Shown one piece after another: positions 1 to 8,751 of a stretch of 64,000 bases of DNA (position 1 is the stretch's first letter; each line of letters begins with the position of its first letter). The DNA comes from Streptomyces sp. CBMA29 (GTDB lineage Bacteria; Actinomycetota; Actinomycetes; Streptomycetales; Streptomycetaceae): contig NZ_MECL01000271.1 of NCBI RefSeq assembly GCF_014596445.1, positions 1 to 64,000 on the forward strand. Direction: 5' to 3'. The translations under genes and the position numbers were made by a program. Below the pieces are notes generated by a model. That model did no database searches. It had not been told where the DNA came from and saw nothing but the letters and a program-made list of their open reading frames with translations.

Positions 1-909
1 CGCCCCCCGCGCCGCCGCGGCTACGAGGCCGTCTCCGGTTACCTGTTCGTCGCCCCCGCCGTCGTGCTCTTCGCGGTCATGGGCCTGTACACCGTCGGCT
101 ACGGCTTCCTGCTGAGCTTCGCCCGCTGGAACGGCTTCGCGCCGCACTGGGACTGGGTCGGCCTCCAGAACTACAAGGACCTGCTCTGGCAGAATCCGGC
201 CTACGCGCCCCGGCTGCACCACGCGGCGGTCCACACCCTGTACGTGATGATCGCCGTCCCGCTGCTGACCGTCGCGGTGTCCTTCCCGCTGGCGATCCTG
301 CTCAACTCCGCCAAGCGGATGCAGGGCGTGCTGCGTTCGGTCTACTTCGTGCCGTACGTCACCAGCGGCATCGCCGTCTTTTTCGCCTGGCAGTACATTC
401 TCCAGCCGGACGGCGCGGTCAACACCCTGCTCAGCAGCGTCGGCATGGGCTCGCTCGCGCAGCCGCAGGGCTGGCTCGGCAACCCGAACACCGCGCTGCC
501 CACGATGATCGTGGTCACCGTGTGGGGGGCGGTGCCGGTCGCGATGCTGATGTACCTCACCGGTCTCCAGACCATCGACCGCAGCGTGATGGAGGCCGCG
601 CAGCTCGACGGCGCCGGGTGGTGGCGGACGAACGCGTCGGTGGTGTGGCCGCTGGTCCGGCCGATCACCTCGATCGTCGTGCTGCTCAATCTCCGCGACT
701 CCCTCCAGGGCTTCCAGACCTTCCTGGTGATGACCAACGGCGGTCCCGGAGACCACACCAACGTCCTCGGCCTGGAGGCGTACCGGCTGGCCTTCCTCAA
801 GGACCTGGCGCCGACGCTCGGCCTGGCGAGCGCCCTCGGCTGGCTGCTGTTCGCCGCCGCCGTGGTGCTGGCCCTGGTCAACCTGCGAGTCATGCGGAGC
901 AGAACATGA
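1..909 (+). CDS. Sugar ABC transporter permease, MalF type (5' end outside window)
   Basis: Inner-membrane permease of a carbohydrate importer (binding-protein-dependent transport, MalF/LacF family). The frame is open from base 1 with no start in view, so the N-terminus lies outside; a GTG at 64 is internal because the upstream codons already read as the typical cytoplasmic Arg-rich stretch and first membrane helix. About 302 residues are visible, with six hydrophobic segments and the EAA loop that contacts the ATPase (MEAAQLDGAGWWR followed by the PLVRP turn). The stop overlaps the next permease by 4 bases (ATGA), indicating translational coupling. The ATPase is not encoded here; many Streptomyces sugar importers share the MsiK ATPase, which is inference for this one. 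Substrate unknown; the neighbouring pectin-lyase-fold protein and SDR enzyme hint at plant-polysaccharide sugars or uronates. Confidence 0.93.
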   Translation, partial: RPPRRRGYEAVSGYLFVAPAVVLFAVMGLYTVGYGFLLSFARWNGFAPHWDWVGLQNYKDLLWQNPAYAPRLHHAAVHTLYVMIAVPLLTVAVSFPLAILLNSAKRMQGVLRSVYFVPYVTSGIAVFFAWQYILQPDGAVNTLLSSVGMGSLAQPQGWLGNPNTALPTMIVVTVWGAVPVAMLMYLTGLQTIDRSVMEAAQLDGAGWWRTNASVVWPLVRPITSIVVLLNLRDSLQGFQTFLVMTNGGPGDHTNVLGLEAYRLAFLKDLAPTLGLASALGWLLFAAAVVLALVNLRVMRSRT

Positions 910-1796
910 CGACGGACATCTCCGGCGCGGGCTCCTCGCGCACTCCGGGACCCACCTCGCCGGCCAGGGCGGCCGTCTCACGCGCCGCCGCGCGCTGGAC
1001 CGTCGGCATCCTGCTGACGCTCTACGGCCTGGTCAGCGTCTACCCCTTCCTGTGGATGGTCTCGGCCGCTTTCAAGGACCAGGCCGAGGTGGTACGCGGC
1101 GGCCATCTGATCCCGCACCACCCGACGCTGGACACGCTGATCCACACCTGGAACCAACTGCACTTCTTCCACTACTTCCTGAACAGCCTTCAGGTCACCG
1201 CGCTCACCGTGGTGCTGACGCTCGGGGTGTACGCGGCGGCCGGTTACGCCTTCGCCGTGCTGGACTTCCCCGGCCGCGGCCTGCTCCAGAAGCTCTTCGT
1301 CGCGCTGCTGTTCGTGCCCGGCATCACGGTGATGCTGCCGATCGTGCTGCTGGAGAACACGATGGGCGTCCTGGGCACGCACATCGGTCTGGTGCTGCCC
1401 TTCGTCAACGGTGGCGCCCCGCTGTCGGTGCTGCTGATGACCGGCGCCTTCAGCGCCGTGCCCCGGGAGCTGCGGGAGTCGGCGCGGGTCGACGGCGCCA
1501 ACGAATTCCACATCTTCACCCGGATCCACCTGCCGCTGGCCCGGCCCGCGCTGATCACGGTGGCGCTGCTCACCGCGATCCCCACCTGGAACGAGTACCT
1601 GCTGACCCGGGTCTCGCTCAACGACGAGAGCGCGTACACGCTGCCGCTCGGCCTCCAGACGCTCGCCTCGTCGAACGTGCCGCACTACAACAACCTGATG
1701 GCGGGCGCGCTGATCGTCGTTATCCCGGTGGCGCTGCTGTTCCTGAGCCTCCAGCGCTACTTCGTCAACGGCCTGGTCGGGGCGGTGAAGGGCTGA
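906..1796 (+). CDS. Sugar ABC transporter permease, MalG type
   Basis: Second permease of the same importer, 296 residues. It starts at the ATG overlapping the upstream stop; the first 35 residues are a Ser/Pro/Ala-rich cytoplasmic tail followed by the first membrane helix (TVGILLTLYGLVSVYPFLW). The EAA signature is clear (RESARVDGANEFHIF then IHLPLARP), as in MalG-type proteins. It partners the preceding MalF-type protein in the membrane. Its TGA overlaps the following ATG by one base (TGATG), so the SDR enzyme is co-translated. A longer in-frame opening upstream (from 522) is a shadow of the first permease and was not used. Confidence 0.93.
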   Translation: MTTDISGAGSSRTPGPTSPARAAVSRAAARWTVGILLTLYGLVSVYPFLWMVSAAFKDQAEVVRGGHLIPHHPTLDTLIHTWNQLHFFHYFLNSLQVTALTVVLTLGVYAAAGYAFAVLDFPGRGLLQKLFVALLFVPGITVMLPIVLLENTMGVLGTHIGLVLPFVNGGAPLSVLLMTGAFSAVPRELRESARVDGANEFHIFTRIHLPLARPALITVALLTAIPTWNEYLLTRVSLNDESAYTLPLGLQTLASSNVPHYNNLMAGALIVVIPVALLFLSLQRYFVNGLVGAVKG

Positions 1797-2665
1797 TGCG
1801 CGTCCTGGTCACAGGGGCCGCCGGCCACATCGGCGGCCATGTCAGCGCGGCGCTGCTGGCCGCCGGGCACGAACTGGTGCTCACCGATCTGCTGCCAGTG
1901 ACCGAGCCGCGCGCCGCGCGCGTGCACACCGGCGACCTCCAGGACCCGGAGCTGGTGCGCGAGGCCATGGCGGGCGCGCAGGCGGTGGTGCACCTCGGGG
2001 CGATCCCGCACCCGAACGACACCGACCCGAGCACGCTGTTCGCGCACAACTGCCTCACCGCGCACCGGGTGTTCGAGGAGGCGGGCCGGGCCGGGGTGCG
2101 CCGGGTGGTGGCCGCCTCCAGCATGGCCGCGGTGGGCCTGGCCTGGTCACCGGTGCCGGTCTCGCCGTCCTACGTCCCGCTGGACGAGGCCCATCCGAGC
2201 CTGCTGCGCGACCCGTACGGCCTGTCGAAGGCCGCGCTGGAGGAGGTGGCGCGCACCGCGCACCGCCGCTGGGGCCTGGACGCGGTCTGCCTGCGGCTGC
2301 CCTTCACCGGGACCGGCGACCGGCTCGGCCGCTTCCTGGACGCCTGCGCGGCCGACCCGGCCGGTCAGCGGCACGACCTGTGGGGCTGGCTGCACACCCG
2401 GGACGCGGCCGAGGCGGTACGGCGCGCGCTGGAGGCCGAGCTGACCGGGTGTCACGTCGTCAACGTCACGGCCCCCGACACGACATCCGCGCTGCCGTCC
2501 GCGGAACTGATGGCCCGTCACCATCCAAAGGTGCCGCTGCGCGCCGGCCTCCCGGACCACTCCTCGCTCTTCGACACGGCCGCCTGCACGCGGCTACTGG
2601 GCTTCACGCCCCGGCGCACCTGGCGTACGGCCGCCCACGGCAGAAGGAAACGCAACGGTGCGTGA
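1796..2665 (+). CDS. NAD-dependent epimerase/dehydratase (extended SDR, uronate-dehydrogenase-like)
   Basis: A 289-residue extended short-chain dehydrogenase. The N-terminal Rossmann motif GAAGHIGG (residues 7-14) binds NAD(P); the catalytic pair is Y141-x3-K145 (YGLSK). Length and the sequence around HLGAIPHP (about residues 67-73) resemble uronate dehydrogenases and related sugar epimerases, but a specific substrate cannot be assigned from sequence alone. It is translationally coupled to the permease genes, so it probably acts in the cytoplasm on the imported sugar. The C-terminus is basic (HGRRKRNGA) and overlaps a tiny out-of-frame reading frame starting at 2658. Confidence 0.88.
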   Translation: MRVLVTGAAGHIGGHVSAALLAAGHELVLTDLLPVTEPRAARVHTGDLQDPELVREAMAGAQAVVHLGAIPHPNDTDPSTLFAHNCLTAHRVFEEAGRAGVRRVVAASSMAAVGLAWSPVPVSPSYVPLDEAHPSLLRDPYGLSKAALEEVARTAHRRWGLDAVCLRLPFTGTGDRLGRFLDACAADPAGQRHDLWGWLHTRDAAEAVRRALEAELTGCHVVNVTAPDTTSALPSAELMARHHPKVPLRAGLPDHSSLFDTAACTRLLGFTPRRTWRTAAHGRRKRNGA

Positions 2666-2735
2666 CGACCGGCACATCGTCGAAGAGCGGATCACCGGAT
2701 TCCTCGCGCAGGCGGTCCGTCCCGCCCTCTCTTGA
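2658..2735 (+). pseudogene. 25-codon remnant resembling the N-terminus of a GH38 alpha-mannosidase
   Basis: A GTG with a good ribosome-binding site (GAAGGA, about 10 bases upstream) opens a frame of only 25 codons before TGA. Its first residues (RDDRHIVEERITGFL) resemble the start of actinobacterial GH38 alpha-mannosidases, which often sit next to MalF/MalG-type sugar permeases. The match is from memory of the family N-terminus and is short. Either a mannosidase was deleted down to its first codons, or this is a chance leader peptide ahead of the secreted lyase-fold gene. Confidence 0.3.
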
Positions 2736-2828
2736 TCCACCCGGGCGCGAGCAACCGGCCACCGGCTGTGAGCCCGAGGAACAGCGCGACCACCCCATTG
2801 GAACCGACCTCCCTGAGGAGAGGCCGAC

Positions 2829-5800
2829 ATGAGACCCACCCTCGTGACATGGCTGCGGCCCCCCGCCGCGTTAGCACTGCTGCTGCTCGCGGCCCTGCTG
2901 CTCCCTCCGTCGTCCCGGGCCGCCGCGGCGGCCCTGTATCCGCTGGGCGTCGGCGCCGACCTCGGCCCGAAACCGGTCACGCTGGGCCTGACGGCGAGCG
3001 CGGGCGACTCCGCCGACGGCCCGCGCACCGGTGAGAAGAACGGAAAGCCGTACTGGCGGACCGATGTGGCGACCGGCACGGACTACATCAAGCTGGCGCT
3101 GGACCGGGAGTGGACCGACACCGTCGGCGGCGCCGGCCAGGTCACCGTGGCGGTGACGTACGACGACGAGCCCGGCGGGACGACGCTTCGGCTGACGCGC
3201 GGCGCGAGCGATCTCGTCGGCAGTGTGCCGCTCACCGGAGCGGCCGGGTGGACGACGGAAGCCTTCACCGTACCGGCGGACTTCGGGACGGAGGCGGGCC
3301 GTGAGCTGCGGCTGTCGGGGACGAAGGACGGGGCGCCCGCCGACGTGACGGTGGCGTCGGTGCGGGTCGCCGCGGGCCAGTCCGTGGATCTCGGCGCCGC
3401 GGTCAACGCGCACGGCATCTCGCCGCGGGCGGGCGACAACGACACGCACCTCGTGACCGGCACGGAGGCGGGCCGCGGCTACTGGGGCACCGACCAGAGC
3501 CGACCGGGCGCCGAGACCGGCTTCTTCTACATGAACGTGGACGACACCGCGCTGTACGACAACCGCGACCCGGTCGCGGTCACCGTCGACTACTTCGACC
3601 GGGGCAACGGAGCGATCCAGCTCCAGTACGACTCCCCCGGCGACACCATCCCGGAGATGTTCAAGAACTCGCCGGTCTTCGCCTACGGCGACTCGGGGAC
3701 CTGGAAGACCCACACCTTCCTGCTGGACGACGCGATCCTCACCAACCGCTCCAACGGCTCGGACTTCCGCGTCACCACCGGCGGCAGCCCGGCAGAACTG
3801 AAGGTCGCCCGCGTCTCGGTGACCGCGCTGCCGAGCGTGCTCGACCCGACGACCGGCCTCAGGCAGCTTGTGGCGCAGGCCGATCTGGCCTACCTGGCGG
3901 CCCGCGAGGGCACCCGCGACGGGCAGTACCCGGCGGGCGCGAAGGCCGCGCTCCGGAAGGCCGCCGACGCGGCCCGCGCGGTCGCGGACGGCGCCGGCGT
4001 CACCGACGAGCAGGCGCGTACCGCCTTCCACGCGCTGGCCACCGCGCTCGACGTCTTCCACGCCGCCGCCGTGAACACCGATCTGGCGCACCTGGGCACC
4101 GCCACCGCCTCGTCCACCGCCGCCGGGTCCGCCCCGGCCGCGGCGATCGACGGGAACGGCGGCAGCGCGTGGGTCAGCGGGGACGGCGGGACGGGCGAGA
4201 CCTTCACCGTGGACCTGGGCGCCGCCAAGCGCTTCAACCAGGTCAAGGCGGGCTGGACCGGCGCCTTCTCCCGCGACTACACCGTCCAGGTGTCCACGGA
4301 CGGGACGCGCTTCACGGACGTGGGCCGCACCGGGGCCGTCGGCGGCTCGGTGTTCACCACCGCCTTCGCGCCGACGACCGCCCGGTACGTCCGGCTGGCG
4401 ATCCACGGGTACAGCGCGGGCCAGACCACGGTGGGCCTCGCCGTTCTTGAGGTCCGCGACCAGCGGGTCGTCACACCGCACCCGAAGCTGGTCACCCCCC
4501 GCTACTCGACCGGCGCTCCGGTCGTCGCCGACTTCGACCTCCGTGACTACGGCGTCGACACGACGGGGAAGAGGGACGCGACCGCCGCCGTGCAGTCCGC
4601 GCTCTACGACTGCCAGGACGCGGGCGGCGGCACGGTGTGGCTGGGCGCGGGCACCTACCGCCTCACCAGCACCGTGGAGGTCCCGGCCTTCTGCTCGCTG
4701 ACCGGCGACCGGCGCGACCCGGACCGCGGGTCCGGCGGCTACGGCACGGTGATCCGCGCCGACCTGCCGCCGGGCGCCGACGGGCCGGTGCTCTTCCGGA
4801 TCGGCGGCAGCGCCAGCGTCCAGGGCCTGACCACCTACTACCCGCGGCAGAACGCGGCCCACCCGGTGCCGTACAACAACACCTTCGAGATTCCGGGTTC
4901 GGCCTGGCAGAGCGACGCGAATTTCATGATGAGCACGGTCGCGCACGTCACGATGCTCAACTCGTACAAGGGCGTCGGCGTCTCCACCAAGACCGATGAC
5001 CGCGGCAGGCCCGCGGTGCAGGGCCAGGTGCACGAGTCGGCGACGCTCGACGACATCAAGGGGACGGTGCTGTTCACCGGGGCCACCGGTTACAACGGCT
5101 CGGACGTCGGCACCTGGAGCGACATCACCTTCTCCAACTCCTACTGGGCGCACGCGCCTTCGGCGTACGACCCGCCCGCGCGGCCGGCGCTCGACCGGTG
5201 GACGCGGGCCAACGGCACGGGACTTGTCCTCGGTGACCTGGAGTGGGACCAGTTCTCCCGGATCTCGCTGTCCGACTACCGCACCGGCATCCAGGTCGCG
5301 AAGGGCCAACGGGCGGCCTTCGTCGGCGCGTTCCGGCAGACCCGGGTGGTGCGCACCGATGTGGCCCTCCAGGTGGACGACATCGACACCCGCTGGGGCA
5401 TGACGATGGCCGGGGGCACGCTTCAGGGCAGCCTCGCGTCGGTCCGCAACACCACCAAGGGATTCGTGAAGGTCACCGGCACGACGCTGGACGGCCCGGC
5501 CTCCGGCACGGTCGTGACGATGCCAGGCCCCGTACCGGTCCAGGCCGCCGCACCCGCCCTGCCCGCGCCCCGCAGGCACGCGCTCTACGCGGCGGGCGCC
5601 GTCCCGCACGGCGTGGGATACCAGCCCGCCGCCGACGCCACCGCGGGCATCCAGCGGCTGCTGGACCGGGCGGGCGCGCAGGGCGGCGGCACCGTGTACC
5701 TGCCCGCGGGCTGGTACCGGGTCGAGGGCCGGCTGCGGGTCCCGGCCGGGGTCGAACTGCGGGGAGCCTCGTCCTCGCCGAACCGCGACGAGGACGGCGC

Positions 5801-6749
5801 CAGCGGCGGCACCGTGCTGTTCGCCTACGCGGGCCGGAACACCGCGAAGGCCGACACCGCCGCCGCCTTCGTCACGCTCGCCGGAAACGGCTCGGGGGTG
5901 CGCGGCCTGCGGGTCTTCCACCCGGAGAACAACCCCGCGACCGGCTACGTCCCCTACCCGTACGACATCCGTGGCACCGGCCGCGGCACGTATGTGGTCG
6001 ATGTCGGTCTGACCAACGCGTGGAACGCCGTCGACGAGGGCGACGACGGCTTCGTGGTGCACAAGGTGACCGGGGTCTTCCTCAACCGGGGCGTCACGGC
6101 GCGCGCGGGCCGCGGCGGCCTGGTCGACGGGGTGCTCAGCAACGGCAACGCGGTGAACCGCACCGGCTTCGGCGTTCCCGGCTGGGGCCTCGGCAGTGAT
6201 CTGTTCGCGCAGACCATCGACGGGTTCACCCGCGAGAACACCGACCTGGTGCATGTGGACGGCGCCCGCGGCCTGACGGTCTCGGACGTCTTCGGCTACG
6301 GCATGCACAACGGTCTGGTGGTCACCTCCGGTGACGTCCGCGCCTTCAACCTGGGCACTGACAACCTCGGCGACGGCGGGTACACCGTGAAGGCGGGTGC
6401 CTCGGCCGACGTCACGGCGGTCAACGTGCTGCGCTACAACGGCGCGACGTCCACCGGTCCCGCCAAGCTGCTGGGCATCATGGCGATCAACATGGTGCAG
6501 CAGTCGGTGACGGCCACGGCCGAGCCCGCGAGCGGCGGGAAGGTCACCGTCGGCGGGAACCAGACGGAGCCGGGCCGCTTCGAGCGCGGCGGCACCGCGA
6601 CCGTGACGGCCGTACCGGCGTCCGGCTTCCGCCTGCTGGGCTGGACGCTCGACGGCGCCCGACTGCCCGGCAGCGGGCGGACGATCACCGTGCCGGTGAC
6701 CGGGGACCGTACGGTCGTGGCGCGTTTCGGGCCGGTCGGCGTCAACTGA
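2829..6749 (+). CDS. Large secreted pectin-lyase-fold protein with F5/8 type C and InlB-like repeat domains; TTA codon in signal peptide
   Basis: A 1306-residue exported protein. Order: signal peptide (about 1-33, hydrophobic LALLLLAALLL core, Ala-rich cleavage region); two beta-sandwich modules (about 40-335); a short helical FIVAR-like segment (about 345-405); an F5/8 type C (CBM32-like) module (about 410-535); a Pectate_lyase_3-type right-handed beta-helix starting at DFDLRDYGVDTTGKRDA (about 562); a second beta-helix starting near residue 925 (GVGYQPAADATAGIQ); and a C-terminal InlB/bacterial-repeat domain (about 1225-1306). Probably binds and cleaves a plant or microbial polysaccharide outside the cell; no catalytic residues can be fixed by eye. 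RBS GAGGAG precedes the ATG. Codon 15 is TTA (2871-2873), implying dependence on the bldA leucyl-tRNA. It follows the sugar-import operon with a 163-base gap. Confidence 0.88.
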   Translation: MRPTLVTWLRPPAALALLLLAALLLPPSSRAAAAALYPLGVGADLGPKPVTLGLTASAGDSADGPRTGEKNGKPYWRTDVATGTDYIKLALDREWTDTVGGAGQVTVAVTYDDEPGGTTLRLTRGASDLVGSVPLTGAAGWTTEAFTVPADFGTEAGRELRLSGTKDGAPADVTVASVRVAAGQSVDLGAAVNAHGISPRAGDNDTHLVTGTEAGRGYWGTDQSRPGAETGFFYMNVDDTALYDNRDPVAVTVDYFDRGNGAIQLQYDSPGDTIPEMFKNSPVFAYGDSGTWKTHTFLLDDAILTNRSNGSDFRVTTGGSPAELKVARVSVTALPSVLDPTTGLRQLVAQADLAYLAAREGTRDGQYPAGAKAALRKAADAARAVADGAGVTDEQARTAFHALATALDVFHAAAVNTDLAHLGTATASSTAAGSAPAAAIDGNGGSAWVSGDGGTGETFTVDLGAAKRFNQVKAGWTGAFSRDYTVQVSTDGTRFTDVGRTGAVGGSVFTTAFAPTTARYVRLAIHGYSAGQTTVGLAVLEVRDQRVVTPHPKLVTPRYSTGAPVVADFDLRDYGVDTTGKRDATAAVQSALYDCQDAGGGTVWLGAGTYRLTSTVEVPAFCSLTGDRRDPDRGSGGYGTVIRADLPPGADGPVLFRIGGSASVQGLTTYYPRQNAAHPVPYNNTFEIPGSAWQSDANFMMSTVAHVTMLNSYKGVGVSTKTDDRGRPAVQGQVHESATLDDIKGTVLFTGATGYNGSDVGTWSDITFSNSYWAHAPSAYDPPARPALDRWTRANGTGLVLGDLEWDQFSRISLSDYRTGIQVAKGQRAAFVGAFRQTRVVRTDVALQVDDIDTRWGMTMAGGTLQGSLASVRNTTKGFVKVTGTTLDGPASGTVVTMPGPVPVQAAAPALPAPRRHALYAAGAVPHGVGYQPAADATAGIQRLLDRAGAQGGGTVYLPAGWYRVEGRLRVPAGVELRGASSSPNRDEDGASGGTVLFAYAGRNTAKADTAAAFVTLAGNGSGVRGLRVFHPENNPATGYVPYPYDIRGTGRGTYVVDVGLTNAWNAVDEGDDGFVVHKVTGVFLNRGVTARAGRGGLVDGVLSNGNAVNRTGFGVPGWGLGSDLFAQTIDGFTRENTDLVHVDGARGLTVSDVFGYGMHNGLVVTSGDVRAFNLGTDNLGDGGYTVKAGASADVTAVNVLRYNGATSTGPAKLLGIMAINMVQQSVTATAEPASGGKVTVGGNQTEPGRFERGGTATVTAVPASGFRLLGWTLDGARLPGSGRTITVPVTGDRTVVARFGPVGVN

Positions 6750-6757
6750 CCGGCGGG

Positions 6758-6797
6758 CGGGCCCGGTCGACCGCCGCCGCGCGGCCGTCCGGGCCCG
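6758..6797. terminator. Bidirectional terminator between the lyase-fold gene and tdk
   Basis: A perfect 9-bp inverted repeat (CGGGCCCGG at 6758-6766 and CCGGGCCCG at 6789-6797) lies in the convergent gap just past the lyase-fold stop codon. It has no U-tract, which is common for Streptomyces terminators. Confidence 0.5.
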
Positions 6798-6823
6798 TCG
6801 TCATGGGCGGGCGACCGCTGCCG

Positions 6824-7471
6824 TCAGGAGTGGGTGACCGGCAGCACGTCGGGCGAGAGCGTGCCCGCGCCCGCGGTCGCGCTGGTCATCCGGCGGCGGT
6901 GGTGACGGCGGCACAGCACCTCGTAGCCGACCTCGCCGGAGCGGTCGACGTCGCCGATCACCACCTGCGCGCCCTCGACGACCATCACGCCGTCGACCGT
7001 ACGGGCGTTGTGGGTGGCGCGCTCACCGCACCAGCACAGCGCCTCGACCTGAAGGGCCTCGACGCGGTCGGCGAGCTCGATGAGCCGCTGCGAACCGGGG
7101 AAGAGCCGGGTGCGGAAGTCGGTGGTGATGCCGAACGCGTGCACGTCCAGGTCGAGTTCGTCGACCACCCGCGCCAACTGGTCGATCTGCTCGGGCGCGA
7201 GGAACTGCGCCTCGTCCACGATCACGTAGTCCACCCGGCCGCCGCGGCTGAGCACGCCGATCACATGGCCGTACAGGTCCATGCCGTCCGCGACCTCGAC
7301 GGCGTCGGTGACCAGGCCGAGCCGCGAGGAGAGCTTGCCCTCGCCCGCGCGGTCGTCCCTGGTGAAGATCACCGACTGGAGGCCGCGAGCGGTGCGGTTG
7401 TGGACGATCTGGAGGGCGAGAGTGCTTTTGCCGCAGTCCATCGTTCCGGAGAAGAAGACCAGTTCGGGCAT
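6824..7471 (-). CDS. tdk: Thymidine kinase (class II)
   Basis: Cytosolic thymidine kinase of the dTMP salvage pathway, 215 residues, normal length for the bacterial class II family. The P-loop GTMDCGKS is at residues 9-16, the Walker-B-like stretch VIVDEAQF lies mid-protein, and the zinc-binding lasso cysteines are visible as CWCGERATHNART and a terminal CRRHHRRR. Start chosen at the ATG giving MPELVFFSG; the upstream extension (open to 7804) overlaps the next gene and has no family similarity. It lies downstream of the phosphodiesterase gene on the same strand. Confidence 0.95.
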   Translation of the reverse strand: MPELVFFSGTMDCGKSTLALQIVHNRTARGLQSVIFTRDDRAGEGKLSSRLGLVTDAVEVADGMDLYGHVIGVLSRGGRVDYVIVDEAQFLAPEQIDQLARVVDELDLDVHAFGITTDFRTRLFPGSQRLIELADRVEALQVEALCWCGERATHNARTVDGVMVVEGAQVVIGDVDRSGEVGYEVLCRRHHRRRMTSATAGAGTLSPDVLPVTHS

Positions 7472-7557
7472 GGGAAGGACGACGGCCTCTCGATGGGAGC
7501 GGATGGGGGGCGGATATGGGTCTGACGGGGACGGGAGAGTGCGGCGGCGGGCGGGCC

Positions 7558-8751
7558 TCAGGAGCGTACTTCGAGCAGCGGTACGAGCTGCTCGGCGGCC
7601 ACCATCGAGCCGTGCAGGCCGACCATCTTCGACTCCCCCGATTCCGTGCGGTGGGCGACGATCGCGATGTCGTCGCGGGCGACGGCCACGACATCGCCGA
7701 TCCGGCCGGACACCCGCTCGTCCGGCGGCGGTCCGAACCAGCCCGCCTCGATCGCCTCGGCCCTGGTCGCCACCCACATCTGCTCGCCGAGGACCTCGCT
7801 CCACACCGCGTGCACGTCACCCGCGGCGCCGGGCACCGCGTAGACGTGCCGGGCGCGGGCCTCGCCGCCGAGCACCGCGACCCCTGCACGCAGTTCCCAG
7901 TCCTCGTCGAAGTCGATCCGGGACCCCTCGTCGAAGGGGATGTCGATCATGCCGTGGTCGGCGGTGACGTACAGGGCGCTGCGCGGCGGCAGTTGCTCGG
8001 CGAGCCGCTGCGCCAGCCGGTCGACCATCATGAGCTGGCCGCGCCAGGCGTCGGAGTCGACGCCGTGCCGGTGCCCCATGCCGTCCAGTTCGCTGTAGTA
8101 CGTGTAGACCAGCGTGCGGTCGGCGGCGCCGAGCCGGTCGGCGGCCAGGTCCATCCGCTCCTCGCCGGTGAGGCGCCCGTGGAAGGTGCCGCCGGACAGC
8201 GCGACCTTGGTCAGCGGGGTGTTGACGAAGGTCGGCGAGGAGACCTGGCAGGTGGCGATCCCGGCGGCGTCGGCGAGCTGGAAGACGGTGGGGTGCGGCT
8301 GCCAGACGTGCGGCGCGGTCCAGGGCTGCCAGCGCAGTTGGTTCATCAGCTCGCCGGTGGCCGGATTGAGCGTGGTGTAGCCCGCCAGGCCGTGCGCGGA
8401 GGGCGGCAGCCCGGTGCCGACCGAGCCGAGCGAGGTCGCGGTCGTCGCCGGGAATCCGGCGGTCAGCGGGCGGCCGGTGCCGCCGCGCGAGGTCGGCAGC
8501 AGCGAGGTGAGGTACGGCGCCTCGTCGGGGTGGGCCCGGATCAGCTCCCAGCCGAGGCCGTCCACCAGGAAGACGCAGACCCGGTCGGCGGGCGTCAGTT
8601 CCAGACCGGTGGCCGGCATGCCGGGGACGGCGAATCCGGCGACGGCGGCCGGGATGACGTCACAGAGCGCGCCGGTGCCGTAGTCGGGTACGGGAGCGGT
8701 ACGCGGATCGAGCGGCGCGGAACCGTACCCGCCGTGCAGCGGCTGGGCCAT
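7558..8751 (-). CDS. Alkaline-phosphatase-fold phosphodiesterase/nucleotide pyrophosphatase family protein
   Basis: A 397-residue member of the type I phosphodiesterase/nucleotide pyrophosphatase superfamily. The metal-binding start motif is CVFLVDGLGWEL, the nucleophile Thr is in the GFPATTATSLGSVGTG segment, and the second metal site is the ADHGM motif near the C-terminus (VTADHGMIDIP). No signal peptide is visible, so it is probably cytoplasmic. The start codon overlaps the DUF5998 stop by one base (TGATG), so the pair is translationally coupled. The substrate cannot be told from sequence. Confidence 0.88.
   Translation of the reverse strand: MAQPLHGGYGSAPLDPRTAPVPDYGTGALCDVIPAAVAGFAVPGMPATGLELTPADRVCVFLVDGLGWELIRAHPDEAPYLTSLLPTSRGGTGRPLTAGFPATTATSLGSVGTGLPPSAHGLAGYTTLNPATGELMNQLRWQPWTAPHVWQPHPTVFQLADAAGIATCQVSSPTFVNTPLTKVALSGGTFHGRLTGEERMDLAADRLGAADRTLVYTYYSELDGMGHRHGVDSDAWRGQLMMVDRLAQRLAEQLPPRSALYVTADHGMIDIPFDEGSRIDFDEDWELRAGVAVLGGEARARHVYAVPGAAGDVHAVWSEVLGEQMWVATRAEAIEAGWFGPPPDERVSGRIGDVVAVARDDIAIVAHRTESGESKMVGLHGSMVAAEQLVPLLEVRS

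Noticed and set aside
2871..6308. Minus-strand open frame of over 1100 codons opposite the lyase-fold gene
   Set aside because: Its composition (Arg/Gly/Ala/Val with no domains) is that of a GC-rich antisense shadow; the plus-strand gene has signal peptide, domains and RBS.
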